Shown: positions 1-5,905 of the stretch, in pieces
How the letters are laid out: the number at the start of each line of letters is the position of its first letter
How positions within the stretch are numbered: position 1 is the stretch's first letter
Assembly (NCBI GenBank): GCA_903922535.1
Contig: CAIXUF010000964.1
Span: 1-7,848 of the forward strand
DNA: 7,848 bases
Origin: Candidatus Hydrogenedentota bacterium
Lineage (GTDB): Bacteria > Hydrogenedentota > Hydrogenedentia > Hydrogenedentiales > CAITNO01
Reading direction: 5' to 3'
Made by a program: the position numbers and the translations under genes
Notes under the pieces: generated by a model
The model's database searches: none
What the model saw: the letters and a program-made list of their open reading frames with translations, nothing else
Told to the model about the DNA's origin: nothing

Positions 1-1
1 C

Positions 2-316
2 ATGTACGCAGTGGTGACGACAGGCGGCAAACAGTACCGCGTGGCCCAGGGCGACCTCATTCGCGTGGAAAAGCTCGACAATCCCGTGGGCGAGATCGTT
101 GAACTGGACCAGGTGCAACTGATTGCCAAGGGCGGCGCGGACATCGTGGTTGACCCGCAGGCGCTCAACGACAGCAAGGTGGTCGCGGAAGTGAAGGCCC
201 ATGGCCTGAACAAGAAAATCCGCGTCTACAAATACAAGAAGCGCAAAGGCTACGAGCGGACCCAGGGTCATCGGCAGCTTTACACGGAACTCGAGATCCG
301 CGAGATCAAGGCATAA
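2..316 (+). CDS. rplU: 50S ribosomal protein L21
   Basis: L21 is a component of the large ribosomal subunit that binds 23S rRNA during 50S assembly. The 104-residue product matches the usual family length of about 103. It begins with the typical MYAVVTTGGKQYRV block, in which GGKQ is near-invariant, and carries the basic RNA-binding stretch around residues 72-92, ending in the conserved GHRQ before a final beta-strand TELEI. The ATG is the second base of the window, so its ribosome binding site and promoter lie outside. rpmA follows 12 bases downstream, the near-universal rplU-rpmA pairing, so the two are surely co-transcribed. No prp (ysxB) protease gene lies between them, unlike in Firmicutes. 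Identification is secure; only the start context cannot be seen. Confidence 0.97.
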   Translation: MYAVVTTGGKQYRVAQGDLIRVEKLDNPVGEIVELDQVQLIAKGGADIVVDPQALNDSKVVAEVKAHGLNKKIRVYKYKKRKGYERTQGHRQLYTELEIREIKA

Positions 317-328
317 GGGAGACTAGAC

Positions 329-610
329 ATGGCTCACAAGAAAGCAGGCGGAAGTTCGCGCACCGGTCGCGACAGTAATGCACAGCGCCTTGGTGTCAAG
401 CGCTACGGCGGCCAGAAGGTCATCGCGGGCAACATCATCATCCGGCAGCGCGGTTCCAAAGTGCATCCCGGCGTCAACTGCGGCATGGGCAGGGATCACA
501 CCCTGTTTGCCCTCGTTGATGGCGTGGTGCAGTTCCGGTTCTTCAAGAACCGCCGCCACTGCGTGGATATCATCCCCGTGGAAGCCGCAGTCGCCGTCGC
601 TGCCGAATAA
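329..610 (+). CDS. rpmA: 50S ribosomal protein L27
   Basis: L27 is a large-subunit protein whose flexible N-terminus reaches toward the peptidyl-transferase centre. The 93-residue product opens with [16 protein letters not shown] and continues through [10 protein letters not shown], the GNIIIRQRG strand and the [14 protein letters not shown] block, all hallmarks of the family. The N-terminus starts directly at MAHKK with no cleavable leader; Firmicutes carry a leader removed by the Prp protease, so this protein needs only ordinary methionine removal. A strong Shine-Dalgarno sequence, AAGGGAGA at 315-322, overlaps the rplU stop codon and sits 7 nt before the ATG when measured from the GGGAG core. 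The C-terminus ends in an Ala/Val-rich tail (AAVAVAAE). A terminator lies about 40 bases beyond the stop. Confidence 0.97.
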   Translation: MAHKKAGGSSRTGRDSNAQRLGVKRYGGQKVIAGNIIIRQRGSKVHPGVNCGMGRDHTLFALVDGVVQFRFFKNRRHCVDIIPVEAAVAVAAE

Positions 611-621
611 GTTGAATTCTG

Positions 622-633
622 CCGCTTCGGCGG
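622..633 (+). other. Small UUCG-capped hairpin after rpmA
   Basis: The bases CCGC-TTCG-GCGG form a 4-bp all-GC stem closed by a C(UUCG)G tetraloop, 11 bases after the rpmA stop. No T-run follows, so it is probably not the terminator itself. UUCG tetraloops are known to be exceptionally stable, so it could act as a 3'-end stability element just ahead of the true terminator. This is inference from sequence only. Confidence 0.35.
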
Positions 634-650
634 GATCGTAGACTCTTCTG

Positions 651-683
651 ACACCCTCAACTCGTTTGGGGGTGTTTTGATTT
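651..683 (+). terminator. Intrinsic terminator of the rplU-rpmA unit
   Basis: A 10-bp stem (651-660 with 666-675, one G:U wobble) encloses the 5-base loop CTCGT. It is followed by a T-rich tail (TTTTGATTT). It begins about 40 bases after the rpmA stop codon and points in the direction of transcription, so it fits a Rho-independent terminator for the ribosomal-protein transcript. Its presence implies that obg downstream needs its own promoter. Confidence 0.8.
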
Positions 684-749
684 GGAGCAGAGGCACGCGG
701 CGTGTTTGCATACACTTGTTTTAATGTGTTTTCGGCGGTTGTTTTGGTC

Positions 750-794
750 ATGGACAATATGGACTGTATGGACATCATGGACGATATGGACTTG
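750..794 (+). repeat. 9-bp tandem repeat, five ATGGACNNN units
   Basis: There are five consecutive units of exactly 9 bases, starting at 750, 759, 768, 777 and 786. Each starts with the invariant hexamer ATGGAC followed by a variable triplet (AAT, TGT, ATC, GAT, TTG). The hexamer is perfectly kept while the triplet is different every time. This looks like a degenerate tandem array rather than a recent slippage product. The next bases, GTCGAC, may be a decayed sixth hexamer. Confidence 0.85.
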
Positions 795-861
795 GTCGAC
801 AGATGCCTACGGGTATAAGGACCATTTTGTCCATAGTGTCCATCTCGTCCATACAGTCCCT
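759..861. repeat. Long imperfect hairpin from the two array arms
   Basis: Bases 759-791 can pair with 829-861 around a 37-base loop. The four hexamer blocks pair (one mismatch, in the outermost block). The triplet at 765-767 pairs fully with 853-855, and the other two triplets are mostly unpaired, giving small internal loops. A small secondary palindrome (GGAC at 819-822 with GTCC at 829-832) sits at the loop edge and would compete with the base of the inner arm. It could form a cruciform in DNA or a structured RNA. No T-run follows, so I do not call it a terminator. Confidence 0.6.
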
Positions 862-864
862 GTG
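829..864 (-). repeat. Inverted copies of the ATGGAC array
   Basis: Reading the + strand, GTCCATNNN units start at 829, 838 and 847, with a decayed fourth (GTCCCT) at 856. This is the reverse complement of the ATGGAC array at 750-794. The period is again 9, and the ACA triplet at 853-855 is complementary to the TGT triplet at 765-767. The two arms therefore share an exact 13-base complementary core. Confidence 0.8.
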
Positions 865-876
865 GATAGGCCTGCA

Positions 877-882
877 TACAAT
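877..882 (+). promoter_or_regulatory. Candidate -10 element for obg
   Basis: TACAAT matches the sigma-70 -10 consensus at five of six positions and lies about 30 bases before the obg ATG in the AT-richest part of the spacer. No convincing -35 hexamer is found 16-18 bases upstream. The call rests mainly on the need for a promoter after the terminator at 651-683. Confidence 0.25.
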
Positions 883-911
883 ACATTGAGTTGTTATACG
901 GCGGTTTGCAA

Positions 912-2180
912 ATGTTTATAGATCATGCAAGAATCAAGGTAAACGGCGGCAACGGCGGCAACGGCTGTTGTGCATTCCGCCGTGAGGCCTACATCCCCAA
1001 CGGCGGCCCCAACGGCGGCGACGGTGGCAATGGCGGTGATGTTTACTTCGTCGCCACCAAAAAGATGGCCACGCTGCTCGACCTGTCCTACCATGCCCAC
1101 TGGGTGGGGAACCGGGGTATGCACGGCAAAGGCAGCGACTGCCACGGCAAGAACGGGGAAGAAATGATCATCGAGGTGCCCTGCGGCACCGTCGTCCGTG
1201 ATTTCCATAGCGGGGAGGCCTTGGTCGATTTGGTTGAGGACGGGCAGCGGTACCTGGCCTCGCGCGGCGGCAAGGGGGGCCGGGGCAATGCCCGTTTCGC
1301 CACGCACCAGAACCGCGCCCCGAAATTTGCGGAGAAGGGCGAGCCCGGCGATGAAAAAGAATACCTGCTCGAACTGAAGGTGATCGCCGAGGTCGGCCTG
1401 GTCGGCCTACCCAATGCCGGCAAATCCACCCTGCTCGCTGCCGTCACGGCGGCCCGGCCCAAGATTGCCGACTACCCCTTCACCACGCTGTCGCCCAATT
1501 TGGGCATTGTCAGTCTTTCGGGCCACCGGCTTTTTACCATGGCCGACATTCCCGGAATCATCGAGGGCGCCGCCGAGGGCAAAGGCTTGGGGCATGACTT
1601 CCTGCGCCACATCGAGCGCACCCAGGTGCTGCTCTTTCTCATCGACCTTGGCGACGAGGACCCCGTGGCCACCCGCAACATTCTCGAAAGTGAACTGGAG
1701 CGGTACAGTCTGGAGTTCCGCGGCCGGCCCCGGCTCTACGCCTTCAACAAGGCCGATATTACCGAGAACCGCGAACGCTTTGCCGAATTGGCCAGTCTGC
1801 TGCAACCGGCATGGCTAATCTCCGCCGCCACCCACGAGGGGCTCGACCTGCTGCTTGAAGCCCTTTGGTCCGAGGTGGAAAAGGCCCGGCAGCGCACCCT
1901 GGATGACGCTGAGGCCGCCAAGGATGCGCCGGAGCCCGATCGTGAATATACTTACGAGGCGCCGTTCCAGATCACCCGCATCCCCGAAGGCTTTGAAGTC
2001 GAGGGACGCAGGCCGATCCAGGCGGTGCAGATGACCGACTTTGACAACGAACAGGCCATTGAGCACCTGCAGCTCCGTCTCAAGAAGATGGGCGTGTTCA
2101 AGGCCCTCAAACGCATGGGCGCCCAGCCCGGCCAGGTTGTCCGCATTGGCGGCGTGGATTTGGACTACCAGCCGGACTGA
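912..2180 (+). CDS. obg: Obg/CgtA family GTPase, ribosome assembly
   Basis: Obg is an essential GTPase that binds the 50S subunit during late assembly and links growth to guanine-nucleotide state. The 422-residue product has the three family domains. First is the glycine-rich Obg fold (about 1-158), with repeated NGGNGG/NGGDGG turns and AFRREAYIPNGG. Next is the G domain, with G1 GLPNAGKS (165-172), G2 TT (191-192), G3 DIPG (212-215), G4 NKAD (279-282) and G5 SAAT (304-307). Last is a C-terminal OCT domain (about 350-420). I chose the ATG at 912 because MFIDHARIKV matches the conserved Obg start. A TTG at 891 would add seven unrelated residues. The only Shine-Dalgarno-like sequence is a weak GGCGG at 900-904. 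It follows L21/L27 in a widespread gene order but is separated by a terminator. proB starts 34 bases downstream. Confidence 0.96.
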   Translation: MFIDHARIKVNGGNGGNGCCAFRREAYIPNGGPNGGDGGNGGDVYFVATKKMATLLDLSYHAHWVGNRGMHGKGSDCHGKNGEEMIIEVPCGTVVRDFHSGEALVDLVEDGQRYLASRGGKGGRGNARFATHQNRAPKFAEKGEPGDEKEYLLELKVIAEVGLVGLPNAGKSTLLAAVTAARPKIADYPFTTLSPNLGIVSLSGHRLFTMADIPGIIEGAAEGKGLGHDFLRHIERTQVLLFLIDLGDEDPVATRNILESELERYSLEFRGRPRLYAFNKADITENRERFAELASLLQPAWLISAATHEGLDLLLEALWSEVEKARQRTLDDAEAAKDAPEPDREYTYEAPFQITRIPEGFEVEGRRPIQAVQMTDFDNEQAIEHLQLRLKKMGVFKALKRMGAQPGQVVRIGGVDLDYQPD

Positions 2181-2214
2181 GGGGGTTGCCCGCGCGGGAA
2201 AGTATGATGTTCCG

Positions 2215-3348
2215 ATGAAGACAGCCCAGGTCAGGCTAAAGCGGCTGGTCGTCAAGATTGGCACCAACCTGTTGAGCGGTAAGCGCGCCTTCGACGGACA
2301 GGTGATGGAGGCCGTCGTCCGCGAACTGTGCGACCTCAAGACAGCCCACGGCATCGACGTGCTCGTCGTCAGTTCCGGCGCCATCGGCTGCGGGATGAGC
2401 GCGCTCGGTTTGGAGCGCCGCCCCACCCTGCTTCCCGACAAACAGGCCGTCGCCGCCGTCGGCCAGTCCCGGCTCATGCATTATTACGAGACGCTCGTGA
2501 ACGCCCACGGTTCGGGCCTCAAAACGGCCCAGGTGCTGCTCACCCAGGCGGATCTCGACGAGCGCCGCAACTACCTGAACATCCGCAACACGCTGGTGAC
2601 GCTGTTCAAGATGAAGAACGTCATCCCGGTGATCAACGAGAACGACTCCACCGCCGTCGAGGAGCTGCGCTTTGGCGACAACGACACGCTCGCCGCCAAG
2701 ATTGCCGCCAAGATCAACGCCGATCTGCTGGTCATCCTCACCGACGTGGACGGTCTTTACGACCGCAATCCCGACAAGGACAAGCGGGCCAAGCTCATTC
2801 CAGTGGTGGCGGAGGGCGGGATTAACCATGATCTGGAGGCCGTCGCCGGCGGTGCCGGCAGTATCGCCTCCACCGGCGGCATGCGCACCAAGCTGGAGGC
2901 CGCCCGGATTGCCACGGCGGCGGGCGTGCGTTGTGTCATCGCGAACGGCTACAAGTCCGAAGTCATTCACCACGTGCTCGACGGAACCCTTCCCTGCACC
3001 CAGTTCCTGCCCGCCCATGAGGCACTGTCGCACCGCAAGCGCTGGATAGCTTTCGGCCGCTCGGTCCGGGGCATGATCCGCATCGACGAAGGCGCGCGCG
3101 CGGCCCTCCTGGATCGGGGAAAGAGCCTGCTGCCCGCAGGCGTCACCGCCGTTGAGGGCCAGTTCGAGTCCGGCGACGCCGTCCGCATCGTGGACAGTGC
3201 CGGAGAACTGATAGCCCGCGGATTGGTCAACTACGGCAGCGAGGACATTCGCCGCATCATGCGCCACAAAAGCGCCGAAATAGCCGCCCTGCTCGGCCAC
3301 AAAGACTTTGACGAAATAATCCACCGCGACAACCTGGTAGTGCTCTAA
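2215..3348 (+). CDS. proB: Glutamate 5-kinase
   Basis: ProB phosphorylates the gamma-carboxyl of L-glutamate with ATP, the committed and normally proline-inhibited step of proline synthesis, in the cytoplasm. The 377-residue product has the long two-domain form. An amino-acid-kinase domain (about 8-255) shows VKIGTN (13-18), VSSGAIG (52-58), INEND (140-144), FGDND (153-157), TDVDGLY (176-182) and STGGMRTK (219-226). A C-terminal PUA domain (about 275-370) follows. The ATG at 2215 is the first plausible in-frame start and places VKIGTN normally. The purine-rich GGGAAAG at 2196-2202 is unusually far (about 12 nt) from it and better spaced for an out-of-frame ATG at 2204. The gene lies 34 bases after obg and is paired with proA after a 144-base spacer, an unusually wide gap for proBA. 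Confidence 0.96.
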   Translation: MKTAQVRLKRLVVKIGTNLLSGKRAFDGQVMEAVVRELCDLKTAHGIDVLVVSSGAIGCGMSALGLERRPTLLPDKQAVAAVGQSRLMHYYETLVNAHGSGLKTAQVLLTQADLDERRNYLNIRNTLVTLFKMKNVIPVINENDSTAVEELRFGDNDTLAAKIAAKINADLLVILTDVDGLYDRNPDKDKRAKLIPVVAEGGINHDLEAVAGGAGSIASTGGMRTKLEAARIATAAGVRCVIANGYKSEVIHHVLDGTLPCTQFLPAHEALSHRKRWIAFGRSVRGMIRIDEGARAALLDRGKSLLPAGVTAVEGQFESGDAVRIVDSAGELIARGLVNYGSEDIRRIMRHKSAEIAALLGHKDFDEIIHRDNLVVL

Positions 3349-3370
3349 CTCCATTACCATCAAAGGGCAC

Positions 3371-3400
3371 ATTCGTCCGTGTCTGTCCGCGTTCGTCCGT
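3371..3400 (+). repeat. 10-bp tandem repeat, three GTCCG units
   Basis: Three 10-base units start at 3371, 3381 and 3391. GTCCG recurs at exactly the same position in each (3375, 3385, 3395). The first and third units share TTCGTCCGTG when read with the following base (3372-3381 and 3392-3401); the middle unit is diverged. A fourth, decayed unit may follow (GCCCG at 3401-3405). Confidence 0.75.
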
Positions 3401-3480
3401 GCCCGATTTGTCGTTCCCCCGCCCGAGCGTCATGGCATCACCGGCACTCCATGCGATAAACTGTGTTAATGGTGAACTCT

Positions 3481-3485
3481 GGAGA
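3481..3485 (+). promoter_or_regulatory. Ribosome binding site that fixes the proA start
   Basis: GGAGA is followed by 7 bases and then the ATG at 3493. It selects this codon over upstream in-frame starts at 3463 (GTG), 3469 (ATG) and 3472 (GTG), which have no purine-rich sequence at a suitable distance. Confidence 0.75.
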
Positions 3486-3492
3486 CCCGCTC

Positions 3493-4746
3493 ATGACCCT
3501 GAACGAACAACTGGAACAGATTGGCCGCGGCGCCCGGGCCGCCTCCAACGGCCTGCGCTCACTCTCCCGCGCCGTCAAAGACGCCGCTTTGCGCGACATT
3601 GCCGCGCGTTTGCGCGACGGGCGCAATTTCATCAAGGCCGAAAACGCCAAAGACCTCGCCGCCGGGCGTGAAAAGGGCCTGACGGCCGCCATGCTCGACC
3701 GGCTGGAACTCAATGACAAGCGCATCGATGCCATGGCCGACGGCCTGGAGGTGGTCGCCACCCTGCCCGACCCGGTGGGGGACGTGGTCCACCAGTATGT
3801 GCATCCCAACGGCCTGCGCATCGCGCAGATTCGCCAGCCATTGGGCGTCGTGGGCATCATTTATGAAAGCCGGCCCAACGTCACCGCCGACGCGGCCGCG
3901 CTCTGCCTCAAGTCCGGCAACGCCACCATCCTGCGCGGCGGTTCCGAGGCGATTCACTCCAATGTCGCCATCGCCCGCATTTTCCAGGAGGGCGCCACCG
4001 CCTCCGGCGTTCCGGAAAACGCTGTCCAGATCATCGAAACCACCGATCGCGCCGCCGTCGGCGAAATGCTCAAACTTGACAAATTCATCGATGTCATCGT
4101 GCCCCGCGGCGGCAAAAGCCTCATTGCCCGCATCTACGAGGATTCGCGAATTCCCGTCGTGGCCCATCTCGACGGCGTGTGCTGCACCTACCTGCACGAC
4201 GATGCCGACCCGGAGATGTCGAAGACCATCGTGCTCAACGCCAAACTCCAACGGCCCGGCGTGTGCAACGCCATGGAGAACCTGCTCGTGCACGAGGCCG
4301 CCGCGCCCATGCTGCTGCCCGGCATCGCCGCCGCGCTGCGCGAGGGCGGCTGCGAACTGCGCGGCTGCGAGCGCACCCGCCAGATCATCGAGTGCGCCCC
4401 CGCCACCGAGGAGGACTGGAGCACCGAGTATCTCGACAAAATACTCTCCATAAAGATCGTCGCCTCGCTGGAGGAGGCCATCGGCTTCATCAACGAGTAC
4501 GGGTCACACCACTCCGACGCCATTGTCACCGAGAACTACACCGCCGCCGAGAGCTTCCTCGATGCGGTGGACAGCGCCACGGTTTACGTGAACGCCTCCA
4601 CGCGCTTCACCGACGGGTTCGAGTTCGGGCTTGGCGCGGAAATTGGCATCAGCACCAGCAAGCTTCACTGCCGCGGACCCATGGCCCTCGAGGGGCTCAC
4701 CTCCCTCAAGTACATCATCCGGGGCTCGGGCCAGGTCCGTGGATAA
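3493..4746 (+). CDS. proA: Gamma-glutamyl phosphate reductase
   Basis: ProA uses NADPH to reduce L-glutamyl-5-phosphate to glutamate-5-semialdehyde, which cyclises for the last step of proline synthesis. With the ATG at 3493 the product is 417 residues, the same as E. coli ProA. It belongs to the aldehyde-dehydrogenase superfamily. The family signature ESRPNV is at 125-130, the nucleotide-binding region includes LKSGNATILRGG (139-150), and the catalytic cysteine is C258 in RPGVCNAMENLL. A conserved C-terminal stretch runs VNASTRFTDGFEFGLGAEIG (366-385). The substrate is labile and ProA works with ProB, which fits their adjacency. The proC gene for the final step is not in the window. The last 8 bases overlap the start of nadD, suggesting coupled translation. 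Confidence 0.97.
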   Translation: MTLNEQLEQIGRGARAASNGLRSLSRAVKDAALRDIAARLRDGRNFIKAENAKDLAAGREKGLTAAMLDRLELNDKRIDAMADGLEVVATLPDPVGDVVHQYVHPNGLRIAQIRQPLGVVGIIYESRPNVTADAAALCLKSGNATILRGGSEAIHSNVAIARIFQEGATASGVPENAVQIIETTDRAAVGEMLKLDKFIDVIVPRGGKSLIARIYEDSRIPVVAHLDGVCCTYLHDDADPEMSKTIVLNAKLQRPGVCNAMENLLVHEAAAPMLLPGIAAALREGGCELRGCERTRQIIECAPATEEDWSTEYLDKILSIKIVASLEEAIGFINEYGSHHSDAIVTENYTAAESFLDAVDSATVYVNASTRFTDGFEFGLGAEIGISTSKLHCRGPMALEGLTSLKYIIRGSGQVRG

Positions 4747-5332
4747 GCCGCTCCGCATAGGCATTTTCGGCGGGACCTTCGACCCCGTCCACAACGTGCA
4801 TTTGCGCATCGCCCGCGCCGCGCGCGACCGCGAGAGGCTGGATCGTGTGCTCTTTGTGGTGGACGCCACCCCGCCGCACAAACGCCATGAAGTGGTCGCC
4901 TCCGCCGAGGACCGGTTGGCCATGGTGCAGGCCGCGATACAGGGCGAGGACGGATTCGAGGCATGCCGCATGGAAATGGACCGGCCCGGACCCTCGTACA
5001 CCGTGGACACTGTTCGGACGCTGGCAGAGGCCCATCCCGACGCCCGTCTGTACCTCATTATCGGCTACGACGCCGCGCTCGACCTGCCCCGCTGGCGCGA
5101 CCCGCGCGCCATTTTGCACCGCGCCCGGCTGATCGTCGTCCGACGCCCCGAATGTGACGACGCGCTCGACCCGTCGCTCGACGGCCTGCACGAGGTGCTG
5201 CCCTTCGAGGCCAGCGACCTCTCCTCAACGGAGGTGCGCGACCTGCTCGCGCAGGGCGGGGACGTGCGCGGGCTGCTGCCCCCGGCCGTGCTGGAACACA
5301 TTTGCGGGAAAGGGCTCTACGCATGCCGGTAG
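4739..5332 (+). CDS. nadD: Nicotinate-nucleotide adenylyltransferase
   Basis: NadD transfers AMP from ATP to nicotinate mononucleotide to form deamido-NAD, a central step of NAD synthesis. I start it at the GTG at 4739, the only plausible start codon near the conserved N-terminus; it overlaps the proA stop by 8 bases. The product is then 197 residues, normal for the family. Visible motifs are the nucleotidyltransferase signature GGTFDPVHNVH (11-21), TPPHK (44-48), SYTVDTVRTL (86-95), a GYDAALDLPRWRDP block (109-122), and the ATP-binding LSSTEVR (161-167). Two family positions differ: the glycine before the second histidine of the signature is Val20, and the usual G(A/S)D is GYD. An AGG (4733-4735) very close to the start is the only Shine-Dalgarno-like sequence, consistent with coupling to proA. 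Confidence 0.93.
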   Translation: MDKPLRIGIFGGTFDPVHNVHLRIARAARDRERLDRVLFVVDATPPHKRHEVVASAEDRLAMVQAAIQGEDGFEACRMEMDRPGPSYTVDTVRTLAEAHPDARLYLIIGYDAALDLPRWRDPRAILHRARLIVVRRPECDDALDPSLDGLHEVLPFEASDLSSTEVRDLLAQGGDVRGLLPPAVLEHICGKGLYACR

Positions 5333-5904
5333 CCCGCGCCGCCTGTGCCAGAGAATACCTCGCGCGGCTGCGCGAGACGCTGTCCGAAAAGCGGCTCAGC
5401 CACTGCATCTTCACGGCCGAGTATTTCTCCTCCTATGCCGAAAGCATCGGCGTCGATCACGACAAGGCCGTTGCGGCGGGGCTGCTCCACGACTTTTGCC
5501 GTGACATGACCAAATCCGAACTGCTGGCCACTGCCCGCGAACTGCGCCTGCCCGTCAGCGACGAGCAACTGGCAAAACCCGTTCTGCTGCACGGTCCCGT
5601 GTCGGCCGAAAAGTGCCGCGCCGAATTCGGCATTGGCGACGAGGTGTACGAGGCCATTTACTGGCACACCACCGGCCGGCCGGGCTTGGACATGCTGGGC
5701 CAGGGACTCTGCCTGGCCGATTTCGCCGAGCCCACGCGCAAGTACCCCGAAGCAGTGGAGGCCCGCGAACGCCTGCGCAAGAACGGATTTGCAGACGCCA
5801 TCCTCTATGTTGCCGAAATGGGCGTCGAATTTGGCCGCAGACAGGAGGTCGCCGACCCGAACGCCACGGCCTTCTATCTTTGGCTGAAGCGGAAACAGGG
5901 CTGA
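5323..5904 (+). CDS. yqeK: HD-domain Ap4A hydrolase, YqeK family
   Basis: YqeK-family proteins are metal-dependent HD hydrolases that split diadenosine tetraphosphate symmetrically into two ADP, clearing a stress-linked dinucleotide. The 193-residue product carries the HD-superfamily ligands: H27, the H56-D57 pair in AAGLLHDFCRD, H90 (LLHGPVSAE), H115 in AIYWHTTGRPG and D133 in CLADFAEPTRKYP. The HTTGRPG and LAD..EP.RK blocks are typical of YqeK rather than of generic HD proteins. I chose the ATG at 5323 because GGGAAAGGG (5306-5314) lies about 9 bases upstream. A TTG at 5302 would add seven residues and has weaker support. The gene overlaps nadD by 10 bases. nadD-yqeK adjacency is known from Firmicutes, where rsfS normally follows; here rsfS does not. 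Confidence 0.92.
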   Translation: MPVARAACAREYLARLRETLSEKRLSHCIFTAEYFSSYAESIGVDHDKAVAAGLLHDFCRDMTKSELLATARELRLPVSDEQLAKPVLLHGPVSAEKCRAEFGIGDEVYEAIYWHTTGRPGLDMLGQGLCLADFAEPTRKYPEAVEARERLRKNGFADAILYVAEMGVEFGRRQEVADPNATAFYLWLKRKQG

Positions 5905-5905
5905 C

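Larger units (their letters stand above)
611..911 (+). other. Gene-free spacer between rpmA and obg
   Basis: This 301-base spacer holds no credible gene. In order it contains the UUCG hairpin, the terminator at 651-683, a plain T-rich stretch (684-749), the ATGGAC tandem array with its inverted counterpart (750-864), and an AT-richer segment (865-911) that could carry the obg promoter. The open frames crossing it either run through rpmA in the opposite sense or are made of the repeat itself, and they have no ribosome binding site. Confidence 0.75.
3349..3492 (+). other. proB-proA spacer
   Basis: This 144-base spacer has no gene. It contains a short period-10 array (3371-3400) and a C-rich stretch. 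TGCGATAAA at 3453-3460 resembles an extended -10 element but has no convincing -35 hexamer. A hairpin of seven base pairs with a 17-base loop (3340-3346 with 3364-3370) lacks a T-run. It is therefore unclear whether proA has its own promoter. Confidence 0.5.

Noticed and set aside
750..818. A 22-codon frame made of the repeat, reading (Met-Asp-X) five times
   Set aside because: It has no ribosome binding site, and period 9 keeps any such array open in frame. The sequence is fully explained by the repeat.
750..864. CRISPR array
   Set aside because: Units are 9 bases with 3-base variable parts, far shorter than CRISPR repeats and spacers, and no cas gene is present.
323..886. A 187-codon open frame on the - strand across rpmA and the spacer
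   Set aside because: It runs antisense to rpmA, whose identity is certain, and its N-terminal part is only repeat sequence. It has no recognisable domain.
891..911. TTG at 891 as the obg start
   Set aside because: It would add seven residues not seen in the family; MFIDHARIKV from the ATG at 912 matches the conserved N-terminus.
940..1045. GGCGGCAACGGCGGC-like repeats in obg as a separate repeat element
   Set aside because: They encode the glycine-rich turns of the Obg domain and are explained by protein sequence.
3340..3370. Hairpin over the proB stop as a terminator
   Set aside because: The stem is only seven pairs with a 17-base loop and no T-run follows.
2236..3372. A 378-codon open frame on the - strand opposite proB
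   Set aside because: It is a long antisense frame typical of GC-rich coding DNA. proB on the + strand has every family motif, while this product looks like nothing known.
3463..3492. Upstream in-frame proA starts (GTG 3463, ATG 3469, GTG 3472)
   Set aside because: None has a suitably placed purine-rich site. The ATG at 3493 has GGAGA seven bases upstream and gives the standard 417-residue length.
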